From: an uncultured Oscillospiraceae bacterium
Lineage (GTDB): Bacteria; Bacillota; Clostridia; Oscillospirales; Ruminococcaceae
Length of the DNA: 24,588 nt
Assembly: GCA_934481445.1 (NCBI GenBank)
Contig: CAKSPC010000038.1
Location: forward strand, 1-24,588
Direction: 5' to 3'
This document shows, piece after piece, positions 15,541 through 22,522 of this stretch. The position numbers and the translations under genes are program-made. How positions within the stretch are numbered: position 1 is the stretch's first letter; the number at the start of each line of letters is the position of its first letter. The notes beneath the pieces are model-generated. The model saw only the letters and a list, made by a program, of their open reading frames with translations. It did no database searches and was not told the origin of the DNA.

Positions 15541-16329
15541 TCAGTTTGCCGCCTTGAAGTAGGTGCACACGGGTTCTCCCTCGAACAGTTCATACAGCAG
15601 GCGCGGGTCATGGTTGCCGATGATAACGGTGTCAATGCCCGCTTCGGTGGCGATCTGCGCAGCCTCAATTTTGGTAAGCATTCCGCCGGTGCCGACGCTG
15701 CTTCCCGAACCCTGTGCAAGCGAGATGATATCGGTGGTGATGTGGTCGACTTCCTTTATTAGCTTCGACGAGGGATCCTTCGGGTCGCCGTCGTAAAGCC
15801 CGTCCACATCCGTCAGCATTACAAGCAGATCCGCACCGCACAGCGTTGCGACTATCGCGGAGAGCGTGTCGTTCTCGTCAAAATCAAGCTGCTTTATCGA
15901 AACTACGTCGTTCGCATTTATAATAGGAATAACTCCCATCTCAAACAGCTTGTTGAACGTATTTATAACGTTCTCCCTGCGCACATGATTTGAAATTACA
16001 TCGCGCGTAAGAAGAAGCTGAGCGACCTTGTGATTATATTCCTCGAAGTTCTCGCTGTAAAATTTCATAAGCTCGGACTGACCTATCGCGGCACACGCCT
16101 GCTTTGAAGGGATGTCCGACGGCTTGGAAACGAAGCCCGCCTTTGAAGCGCCGACGCACTGCGCGCCGGAGGTGACGAAAACTATCTCCTTACCCGAGTT
16201 TTTGAGGTCAGAGAGCACCTCTACAAGCTGCCTGCTCTTGCGGATGTTGAGGTTGCCTGTTTCCGGGTAGGCAAGCGTGGAGCTTCCGACCTTTATAACA
16301 ACTCTTTTTTTATCGCTGAATCGGGGCAT
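15541..16329 (-). CDS. proB: Glutamate 5-kinase, short form without PUA domain
   Basis: ProB phosphorylates glutamate to gamma-glutamyl phosphate, the first and usually proline-inhibited step of proline synthesis. The protein has the amino acid kinase fold: VVIKVGSSTL (10-19), VFVTSGAQCVGASKAGF, LLLTRDVISNH, IPIINANDVVS, LVMLTDVDGLYDGDP and GTGGMLTKIEAAQIA. At 262 residues it lacks the C-terminal PUA domain present in E. coli ProB (367 residues); short forms are known in several bacteria. AGAGGT lies before the ATG at 16329. It is the first gene after a strong promoter, in a probable proB-proA-membrane protein-lipoprotein transcript. Confidence 0.96.
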   Translation of the reverse strand: MPRFSDKKRVVIKVGSSTLAYPETGNLNIRKSRQLVEVLSDLKNSGKEIVFVTSGAQCVGASKAGFVSKPSDIPSKQACAAIGQSELMKFYSENFEEYNHKVAQLLLTRDVISNHVRRENVINTFNKLFEMGVIPIINANDVVSIKQLDFDENDTLSAIVATLCGADLLVMLTDVDGLYDGDPKDPSSKLIKEVDHITTDIISLAQGSGSSVGTGGMLTKIEAAQIATEAGIDTVIIGNHDPRLLYELFEGEPVCTYFKAAN

Positions 16330-16403
16330 GATATTACCTCTTTCCGATCATTATTCAGATATTTTGCACAAAACACGCCTATCGCGGTTATGCGTACTTT
16401 TTT

Positions 16404-16432
16404 ATTATAACAAAAACACGGGAAAATTGCAA
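16404..16432 (-). promoter_or_regulatory. Sigma-A-type promoter of proBA
   Basis: On the minus strand TTGCAA (16432-16427), a 17-nt spacer and a perfect TATAAT (16409-16404). The start would be near 16397, giving a leader of about 65 nt. No T-box or other known leader structure was seen. Confidence 0.85.
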
Positions 16433-16525
16433 CATAATCTTAAAAAAAATCACCTAATTTTTATTTCATAATAAAAAGTAAATAAGATTTATGTAACTTT
16501 TTATGCGATTTATCTAAAAAAGCTC

Positions 16526-16554
16526 TTGATTTTTGTTCAGATTTATGGTATAAT
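16526..16554 (+). promoter_or_regulatory. Sigma-A-type promoter of the GTPase-NYN operon
   Basis: TTGATT (16526-16531), a 17-nt spacer and a perfect TATAAT (16549-16554). The start would be near 16561, about 60 nt before the first gene of the plus-strand operon. Confidence 0.87.
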
Positions 16555-16619
16555 TCGATTATATTACTTATCCAGCCGGCTTAGTAATTCCTTTTTATTT
16601 ATCGAACAGGAGTGTTTAT

Positions 16620-17135
16620 ATGGACGTTTTTGCGGAACAGCTTGTTAAAAAAAATAAAACTTCAGCTGATTATATAAAGATGGGCGGCATTGCTGCGGGC
16701 GCGGTGGTGCTGGCTTCTGTGTTTATGTTTCTTGCGATGACAGTGCTTTTCAGCTTTGTAATTCCCGCGGTGCTGGTTCTTTTCCTCGGAGTATGGCTCA
16801 TCGGCAACACCAACGTCGAGTACGAATACATCATAACCAACAACGAAATGGATATTGACAAGATCATCGGCAAGCGCAAGCGCAAGAGAATGATAACCGT
16901 TGATCTCTCCAAGGGCGAGGATTTCGCTGTATATCCCCCAAATGAAGCCGTAAGGGCGGACGCCACCGTACACGCCTCCAGCGGTCTTGAAACCGACGCA
17001 CATTACCTTGTCGTAAATCATCAGGACTACGGCACGGTCAACGTGATATTCAACCCCAATGAAAAAGTAAGGGAGGCAATTATGCAGGAGCTTCCCAATT
17101 CGCTCCGCATAAAAATCAAACATAATGTCAAGTAA
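16620..17135 (+). CDS. Two-TM membrane protein, possibly DUF6106 family
   Basis: The 171-residue protein begins MDVFAEQLVKK, has two closely spaced membrane segments (about 22-44 and 46-62) and a cytoplasmic domain of about 108 residues rich in beta-type segments (YEYIITNNEMDIDKIIGKRKRKR, then VIFNPNEKVREAI). The order, two helices followed by a small beta domain that begins by recalling PH-like bPH domains, resembles clostridial proteins named DUF6106; this name is from memory and unverified. AGGAG is 7 nt before the ATG. It is the first gene of the plus-strand operon, and its last 11 nt overlap the AcpS-like gene. Function unknown. Confidence 0.75.
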   Translation: MDVFAEQLVKKNKTSADYIKMGGIAAGAVVLASVFMFLAMTVLFSFVIPAVLVLFLGVWLIGNTNVEYEYIITNNEMDIDKIIGKRKRKRMITVDLSKGEDFAVYPPNEAVRADATVHASSGLETDAHYLVVNHQDYGTVNVIFNPNEKVREAIMQELPNSLRIKIKHNVK

Positions 17136-17502
17136 CATCTTCGTAAGGACAGGAACCGCCATCATTGAGATCGACCGTATCAAGAAAGTCTGCCACAATA
17201 AACGGTTCCTTTCCGAATATTTCTCTGCGGATGAAATACGCTTCTTTGTCAAGCACAATCTGAACCCCAATCTTATCGCAGAGAACTACTGCGCGAAGAT
17301 AGCATTTGCAAAGGCGATAGGGACAGGCATGAGAGTTGTGCGGGCGCAGGACATAACCGTTCTTCGGGACAGGCTTGGTTCCCCGCTTATAATCACGACA
17401 GGCTATGCAAAAATGCTCGAGCAGCGCGAGGAGTTCGTTTTCAACGTTTCCGTCGCCCACTGCAAGAAATACGCTACCGCAAGCGTTATCATCAACAAAT
17501 AA
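17125..17502 (+). CDS. AcpS-like (4'-phosphopantetheinyl transferase fold) protein lacking both metal ligands
   Basis: The 125-residue protein aligns by eye along its whole length with holo-ACP synthase AcpS: GTAIIEIDRI (10-19), FSADEI (33-38), AENYCAKIAFAKAIGTG (52-68), the QDITVLRD strand and VSVAHCKKYATASVII (108-123). In active AcpS the first motif carries Asp8 (GxDI) and the second Glu58 (AAKEA), which hold the magnesium ion and CoA. Here these are Ala12 (GCC at 17158) and Ile59 (ATA at 17299). His112 is kept. Length is normal and there is no frameshift. Transfer of phosphopantetheine is therefore doubtful; a binding or regulatory role is possible. No Shine-Dalgarno is visible before the ATG at 17125, so translation probably depends on coupling to the overlapping upstream gene. 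Confidence 0.8.
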   Translation: MSSNIFVRTGTAIIEIDRIKKVCHNKRFLSEYFSADEIRFFVKHNLNPNLIAENYCAKIAFAKAIGTGMRVVRAQDITVLRDRLGSPLIITTGYAKMLEQREEFVFNVSVAHCKKYATASVIINK

Positions 17503-17507
17503 TCGGG

Positions 17508-17540
17508 CAGCACCGCAGAATATCACCGCGGTGCTGTTTC
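17508..17540 (+). terminator. Terminator-like hairpin between the AcpS-like and GTPase-NYN genes
   Basis: CAGCACCGC (17508-17516) and GCGGTGCTG (17528-17536) form a perfect 9-bp stem with an 11-nt loop, followed by TTTCTGTG. It begins 6 nt after the AcpS-like stop and ends before the AAGGAGG of the next gene. The T-tract is short, so it is more likely partial attenuation or transcript-end protection than complete termination. Confidence 0.5.
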
Positions 17541-17561
17541 TGTGTCACAAGGAGGTGCGCC

Positions 17562-20111
17562 ATGAAAAGAATAGTGCTGGGAATGACTGCGCACGTCGAC
17601 TCGGGCAAAACAACCCTCGCGGAGGCAATGCTGTTCAGCTCCGGCGGGATAAGGAAGCTCGGCCGCGTTGACCACGGCGACGCATTTCTCGATACCGACC
17701 CGCTGGAGCGTTCAAGGGGAATTACTATTTTTTCAAAGCAGGCGCTGCTCCACACGGATAACTGCGAGTTCACCCTGCTTGACACCCCTGGGCACGTCGA
17801 TTTTGCGGCGGAAACGGAGCGCGCACTTTCCGTGCTGGACTGCGCTGTGCTGGTCATCAGCGGCACGGACGGAGTACAGAGCCATACGGAAACCATCTGG
17901 CGTATGCTGAAACGCTTCGGGGTGCCTGTTTTCATTTTTATAAACAAGATGGATATTTCTTTGCTGGAGCGCTCTTCCCTGCTTGCCGAACTGAAAAAAA
18001 AGCTTGACGCAGGATGTATGGATTTCTCCGATGAAAGCGCGCTTTCGGAGCTTTCGGCGGAATGCGACGAAGAATGCATGAACGCTTTTCTTGAAAGCGG
18101 GAGTGTGCCAGATGAAATGATATCCACCGCAATTATGCGGCGGAATGTGTTCCCTGTGTACTTTGGCTCGGCGCTGAAGTTAAAGGGTGTGGACGAGTTC
18201 CTTTCCGTGCTTGATAAATATGCCCCCGAGCCGCACCGCGGCGAGGAATTTGCCGCCCGGGTGTTCAAGATATCCGAGGAGAACGGCGCGCGCCTTACGC
18301 ATATAAAGGTCGACGGCGGCACGCTTAAAGTCCGCACGGCAATAGACAGCGCCGCGCCATCCGAGAAGATAAATCAGATAAGAATATACTCGGGTGCGAA
18401 ATTCACCACGGTCGACGAAATTCCCGCGGGAACCGTCTGCGCTGTTACGGGGCTCACGCACACATACAGCGGGCAGGGACTCGGCGCGGCGGCAAACACA
18501 GGAGCGCCGCTGATGGAGCCCGTGCTGAGCTACAAGCTGATCCTTCCTGACGGCACGGATATTCCCACAACGCTTACAAAGCTTCGCAGGCTTGAAGAAG
18601 AGGATCCGCAGCTTCGCATAACATGGTCAGAGCAGCTTAAAGAAATACACGTCAGCCTTATGGGCGATATCCAGCTTGAGGTGCTGAAGAGCGTCGTTGC
18701 GGAGCGCTTCGGAATGGATATCGAGTTTGATGAGGGCAGCATTTCTTACAAGGAAACCATCGCTGCGCCTGTTGTCGGCGTGGGGCATTACGAGCCGCTG
18801 AGACATTACGCGGAAGTGCACCTTCTTCTTGAACCTGCGGAGCGCGGAAGCGGAATGCACTTTGCATCCGACTGCCGCAAGGATGACCTTGACATCAACT
18901 GGCAGCGGCTGATACTCACCCATCTTGAAGAAAAACAACACATTGGTGTATTGACAGGCTCGCCGATAACCGACATGAAAATAACCGTTGTTGCGGGTCG
19001 CGCGCATATAAAGCACACCGAGGGCGGCGACTTCCGTCAGGCGACATACCGTGCTGTCCGTCAGGGGCTGGCAAGCGCGCAGTCCGTACTGCTGGAACCG
19101 TATTATGATTTTTCACTTGAGGTGACGAGCGACTGCGTAGGCCGTGCAATGACAGATTTACAGCGCATGGGCGCGGATTTCGACCAGCCCGAACATTCCG
19201 CAGAAAGCGCTGTAATTCACGGAAGCTGTCCCGTATCGGAAATGCGGGGATATCACCGCGAGGTGATAGGATACACCCGCGGCAAGGGGCGGCTGTCCTG
19301 CATTCCGAAAGGATATTTCCCCTGCCATAACGCCGAAGAAGTTATCGCGCGGATAGGCTATGATTTTGAGGCGGACACAGACAACTCTGCCGACAGCGTG
19401 TTCTGCTCGCACGGCGCGGGTTATCTTGTAAAATGGGACGAAGCGCCGAGCCGTATGCACACGGACAGCGGTCTGCGCTTTGGCGGCGAGCCGCAGGATA
19501 TCACCGATAATCAGCCCAGCCGCACCGTTAATTCTTACAAGGAGCGCCGCGCTTCCGACGAAGAACTGATGGCGATTTTCGAGCGGACATACGGCAAGAT
19601 AAACCGCGATGAACACTCCGCCATGCGGCGGGAAAAACAGCCGCAGGCAGCGAAGATACCCAAGCTTCCCATCCCGCCGAAAGGCCCCGAATATCTCCTT
19701 GTGGACGGATACAACATCATCTTCGCATGGGATGAACTGAACGCGCTTGCAAAGGATAGCCTTGACCTCGCACGAAACAGGCTGATAAATATTCTGTGCA
19801 ATTATCAGGGCTTCCGCAGAAACAACGTCATTCTTGTGTTCGACGCGTACAAGGTCAAGGGAAACCACCGCGAGGTGGAAACGGTGAACAACATCTCCGT
19901 TGTTTATACCCGCGAGGCGGAAACCGCAGATATGTACATCGAAAAAACCGCGCACGAGCTTACAAAGAACAACCGCGTCCGCGTGGCGACATCCGACAAC
20001 ACAGAGCAGATAATCGTTATGGGAAGCGGCGCAATAAGGGTTTCTGCAAGCGAATTTCTCGCCGAGGTGACGGAAACCGAAAAAATGATACGAAGCCTTA
20101 TAGAACAATGA
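17562..20111 (+). CDS. Tet(M)/EF-G-like translational GTPase fused to a YacP/Rae1-type NYN nuclease domain
   Basis: This 849-residue protein joins two ribosome-related modules. The N-terminal part is a translational GTPase: G1 AHVDSGKTT (10-18), G2 RGITI (52-56), G3 DTPGH (74-78), G4 NKMD (128-131), G5 near GSAL (202-205), then EF-G-like domains II-V (about 230-600) with a domain IV containing HIKHTEGGDFR (482-492). After a linker (about 600-708) comes a NYN/PIN-like domain (709-849): LLVDGYN with Asp715 and Asn718, VFDAY with Asp761, ETAD with Asp790, ATSDNTEQ with Asp812. This closely follows B. subtilis Rae1 (YacP), an endoribonuclease that cuts mRNA in the ribosomal A site. Role as a GTP-driven A-site nuclease is inference. 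AAGGAGG precedes the ATG; trmO follows 12 nt downstream. Confidence 0.9.
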   Translation: MKRIVLGMTAHVDSGKTTLAEAMLFSSGGIRKLGRVDHGDAFLDTDPLERSRGITIFSKQALLHTDNCEFTLLDTPGHVDFAAETERALSVLDCAVLVISGTDGVQSHTETIWRMLKRFGVPVFIFINKMDISLLERSSLLAELKKKLDAGCMDFSDESALSELSAECDEECMNAFLESGSVPDEMISTAIMRRNVFPVYFGSALKLKGVDEFLSVLDKYAPEPHRGEEFAARVFKISEENGARLTHIKVDGGTLKVRTAIDSAAPSEKINQIRIYSGAKFTTVDEIPAGTVCAVTGLTHTYSGQGLGAAANTGAPLMEPVLSYKLILPDGTDIPTTLTKLRRLEEEDPQLRITWSEQLKEIHVSLMGDIQLEVLKSVVAERFGMDIEFDEGSISYKETIAAPVVGVGHYEPLRHYAEVHLLLEPAERGSGMHFASDCRKDDLDINWQRLILTHLEEKQHIGVLTGSPITDMKITVVAGRAHIKHTEGGDFRQATYRAVRQGLASAQSVLLEPYYDFSLEVTSDCVGRAMTDLQRMGADFDQPEHSAESAVIHGSCPVSEMRGYHREVIGYTRGKGRLSCIPKGYFPCHNAEEVIARIGYDFEADTDNSADSVFCSHGAGYLVKWDEAPSRMHTDSGLRFGGEPQDITDNQPSRTVNSYKERRASDEELMAIFERTYGKINRDEHSAMRREKQPQAAKIPKLPIPPKGPEYLLVDGYNIIFAWDELNALAKDSLDLARNRLINILCNYQGFRRNNVILVFDAYKVKGNHREVETVNNISVVYTREAETADMYIEKTAHELTKNNRVRVATSDNTEQIIVMGSGAIRVSASEFLAEVTETEKMIRSLIEQ

Positions 20112-20123
20112 TAGAGGTCTGAC

Positions 20124-20798
20124 ATGGAAATAAAGCCTATCGCATATATCCGCACGGATTACAAGGGAAAATTCGGAATACCGCGGCAGAGCGGACTTGT
20201 AAGCTCACTCACGGCGCAGATAGTTTTTCTGCCGGAATACAGAAATCCCGACGCACTCCGCGGGATCGAACAGTATTCCCATCTGTGGCTTATATGGGAA
20301 TTTTCCGAGGTCAAGCGCGGCGGATGGACGCCCACGGTAAGGCCACCGCGGCTAGGCGGAAACACCCGCATAGGAGTTTTTGCGACGCGTTCGCCATTCC
20401 GACCGAATCCGCTGGGTCTGAGCGTTGTGAAGCTTGAGGGCATTGCAAATACTCAGGACGGCGCGGTGATAAATGTTTCGGGGGCAGACCTTCTCGACGG
20501 AACGCCGATTTACGATATCAAGCCGTATCTGCAATATGTCGACAGCATTCCCGACGCTTCAAACGGATTTGCGCTTGCTTCTTCCGAAGGAACGCTTTCC
20601 GTTGATATCCCCGAGGAACATTTGTGTAAAATCCCCGCCGAAAAACGCGAGGGGCTTCGGGATGTGCTTGCGCAGGATCCCCGCCCGCAATATCAGCATG
20701 AGCCCGAGCGGGTATATACAATGAGCTTCGGTGAATTTGAAGTTAGCTTCATCGTTGACGGCGGCACACTTACAGTTACGGATATATCGAAAAGATGA
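20124..20798 (+). CDS. trmO: tRNA (N6-threonylcarbamoyladenosine(37)-N6)-methyltransferase TrmO
   Basis: TrmO uses SAM to methylate t6A at position 37 of certain tRNAs, giving m6t6A and improving decoding next to the anticodon. The 224-residue length suits the family (YaeB in E. coli). Family motifs are YSHLWLIWEF (51-60), GVFATRSPFRPNPLGLSVVKL in its core (84-98), and DLLDGTPIYDIKPYL (122-136). The C-terminal part (PRPQYQHEPERVYTMSFGEFEVSF region) is also typical. AGAGGT lies before the ATG, 12 nt after the GTPase-NYN stop, so the two are co-transcribed, giving the operon a translation theme. A strong terminator follows. Confidence 0.95.
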   Translation: MEIKPIAYIRTDYKGKFGIPRQSGLVSSLTAQIVFLPEYRNPDALRGIEQYSHLWLIWEFSEVKRGGWTPTVRPPRLGGNTRIGVFATRSPFRPNPLGLSVVKLEGIANTQDGAVINVSGADLLDGTPIYDIKPYLQYVDSIPDASNGFALASSEGTLSVDIPEEHLCKIPAEKREGLRDVLAQDPRPQYQHEPERVYTMSFGEFEVSFIVDGGTLTVTDISKR

Positions 20799-20802
20799 AA
20801 TA

Positions 20803-20836
20803 ACCCCGTGTACATTGCATACACGGGGTAGTTTTT
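20803..20836 (+). terminator. Intrinsic terminator between convergent trmO and the oligopeptide-binding gene
   Basis: ACCCCGTGTA (20803-20812) and TACACGGGGT (20820-20829) form a perfect 10-bp stem with a 7-nt loop, followed by AGTTTTTATT on the plus strand. On the minus strand the same stem is followed by TATTTC, so it may also serve the convergent lipoprotein gene, less efficiently. Confidence 0.92.
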
Positions 20837-20842
20837 ATTACG

Positions 20843-22459
20843 TCAGAATTGCTTCGCCTGCGAAAAATCAATGGTCTTGGTAAAGGAATTGTAGAAAATA
20901 TCCGTGCATTTCTCGGCGGTGAAGAAATACTCGTTCTTGTAGTAAAGCGGCAGGAAGGCTCCCCTGTCGATAAGAAGCTGCTCCGCCTGTCGGTAGAGTT
21001 CCGCGCTTTCGTCCATGCTTTCGCATTCCTCCGCCCTGTTCATAAGGCTCTCGAACTCCGCGCTGGAGAAGCTTCCAAGCCCGCTGCTTTTGCGGAAATA
21101 ATCCATGTACGCCGCAGGGCTGTTGTAGCTTCCGGTAAGTTCGGTGACGGCTATTTCATAGTCGCCCTTGCTGAGCCGCGACGCGTATTCCGTTTCGCCG
21201 AGCACCTCGACCACGCAGTAAAAACCAAATTCCCTCTGCCATTCCTGCATCATATACGAAACAGCTTCTGCGGCAGTGTCATTCGGCACGATCACCCTCG
21301 CGCCTGTGAAAAGGCTCCTGTCAAGGTCGCCTTTTACGCTGTTGAAAAGCTTTCGGGCCTCATCGGCATTATAATCCGGGGTCATTTCCGAGCCGACAAG
21401 CTCGCGGTAGCTCTTGTCGAGCATGGAAACCTCGGCGGGGACTATCGCTGTGGCGGGGGTGTAGCCGCCTATCGCCTCGGAAATGGCGTTCCTGTCGGCA
21501 AGCAGTATCAGCGCCTTTACGAAATCCTCATGCCTGAACGGCTCGAACGTTCTGTTGAACACCGCGCCTACGGTGATGTTACTGTATTCTGTGCAGGTGA
21601 ATTTTCCCGTGATAAGCGGCGCTTCCTCATCCGAAACCGCAATGCAGCTGGTCGTGCCGACAAGAAAATCATCCGTGAACTGCCCGTCTTCTTCTATGAA
21701 AAAATTCAGTCCCGACGGATATATCTGCCGTGCGGCGCTGTTTTTGGAATTCCTTCGCAGGATAAGGTTGTTTGTATCTGTTATGCTGTACGGGTCGTAA
21801 TCCCACGACTTGATATAAAACGCGCCGTTGGACGGCGTGCACTCGGCGGAAAAACCGTATTTCCCCTGCGATGAAGTGAAAAACTCCTCGTTGCAGGGCA
21901 TGGCAGGCGGCTCGGTAAGCAGGGTGAGAAAACGTATATTCGGATACTCCAGTGTTATCTCCAGCTCAAAATCCCCCGGCGCTTTCACGCCGATGACTGA
22001 CGGGTCCTTTATCGCGTTGTTATACACCGCGCGGGAATTTTTTATGCAGAAATATTCCTCGGCGCGCGGCGCGTTGGTTTCCGGGAGGAATAACCTCTGA
22101 AATCCATAAACGAAGTCCTGCGCGGTGCACTGCCGCTCGAACTCCCTGCCGTCCGTCCAGTAAACGTCCTGCCTTAGCTTAAATGTGTACTTCAATCCGT
22201 CGTCGGACACTATGTAATCGCTCGCCACGCCCTCCGACAGCGAGCCATCCGGCTGAAGCGACAGCAGACCCATGAAAACATTTCCGATGATCAGCTCGGA
22301 ATTTCTGTCGTCTGCAAGCTGCGGGTCGAGGGTTGCGGGGTTGTATGCAATGTCGTATTTGAAGATGTAGCCGCTGCCGTCGTCATCGCGGCACGCTGTC
22401 GTTGTTAGAAGCACCATGCACGCCGAAACTGCCGCTGCGGTCTTTTTGAAGAGTTTTAT
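20843..22459 (-). CDS. Oligopeptide-binding lipoprotein (SBP_bac_5, OppA-like), apparent ATA start
   Basis: This is an extracellular solute-binding protein of peptide ABC importers: YNPATLDPQLADDRNSE near the N-terminus, LSEGVASDYIVSDDGLKYTFKLR, the family segment DFVYGFQRL, and the C-terminal lobe with DYNADEARKLF. No permease or ATPase gene is adjacent, so it may be an orphan receptor. The first canonical start, ATG at 22417, would give MVLLTTTAC, lacking the positively charged signal-peptide start. Upstream codons in the same frame read KLFKKTAAAVSAC, a normal lipoprotein n-region, and begin at an ATA codon (22459) placed 8 nt after AAGGGG. This start gives 538 residues with lipid-anchor Cys23. 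No ATG, GTG or TTG lies between 22417 and the in-frame stop at 22472-22474. Confidence 0.82.
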   Translation of the reverse strand: MKLFKKTAAAVSACMVLLTTTACRDDDGSGYIFKYDIAYNPATLDPQLADDRNSELIIGNVFMGLLSLQPDGSLSEGVASDYIVSDDGLKYTFKLRQDVYWTDGREFERQCTAQDFVYGFQRLFLPETNAPRAEEYFCIKNSRAVYNNAIKDPSVIGVKAPGDFELEITLEYPNIRFLTLLTEPPAMPCNEEFFTSSQGKYGFSAECTPSNGAFYIKSWDYDPYSITDTNNLILRRNSKNSAARQIYPSGLNFFIEEDGQFTDDFLVGTTSCIAVSDEEAPLITGKFTCTEYSNITVGAVFNRTFEPFRHEDFVKALILLADRNAISEAIGGYTPATAIVPAEVSMLDKSYRELVGSEMTPDYNADEARKLFNSVKGDLDRSLFTGARVIVPNDTAAEAVSYMMQEWQREFGFYCVVEVLGETEYASRLSKGDYEIAVTELTGSYNSPAAYMDYFRKSSGLGSFSSAEFESLMNRAEECESMDESAELYRQAEQLLIDRGAFLPLYYKNEYFFTAEKCTDIFYNSFTKTIDFSQAKQF

Positions 22460-22473
22460 GAAAATCGCCCCTT
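22457..22473 (-). promoter_or_regulatory. Ribosome binding site with noncanonical ATA start codon
   Basis: On the minus strand AAGGGG (22473-22468) is followed after 8 nt by ATA (22459-22457) and then a codon run for KLFKK. The Shine-Dalgarno strength and spacing fit initiation at the ATA; an ATT three codons... two codons further upstream (22465) would sit too close. A base error turning ATG to ATA is the main alternative. Confidence 0.55.
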
Positions 22474-22493
22474 AAACGTAGTATATTGATAAC

Positions 22494-22522
22494 AGTATAT
22501 CACAAAAAAACTTACAATTCAA
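22494..22522 (-). promoter_or_regulatory. Sigma-A-type promoter of the oligopeptide-binding gene
   Basis: On the minus strand TTGAAT (22522-22517), a 17-nt spacer and TATACT (22499-22494). The -35 box lies in the last codons of nrdG. Transcription would start near 22487, supporting a translation start upstream of 22417. Confidence 0.75.

Larger units (their letters stand above)
16330..16619. other. Divergent intergenic region (290 nt)
   Basis: This AT-rich gap separates proB (minus) from the two-TM gene (plus) and holds two near-consensus promoters facing apart with about 93 bp between their -35 boxes. Between them lies a perfect inverted repeat, TTTTTATT (16458-16465) and AATAAAAA (16470-16477), which may be an operator or simply low-complexity sequence. 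No small gene or RNA was recognised. Confidence 0.7.

Noticed and set aside
16458..16477. Inverted repeat between the divergent promoters as a terminator
   Set aside because: The stem is entirely A/T and lies between -35 boxes with no gene ending there; at most it is an operator or low-complexity DNA.
19158..20108. 316-codon minus-strand open frame opposite the NYN domain
   Set aside because: The plus strand encodes conserved NYN motifs across the same bases; the antisense product shows no domain and lacks a promoter or ribosome binding site.
17562..20111. Tetracycline resistance gene of the tet(M) type
   Set aside because: Overall fold is similar, but the drug-displacing loop is absent, a NYN domain is appended, and the gene sits in a housekeeping-like operon without mobile element signs.
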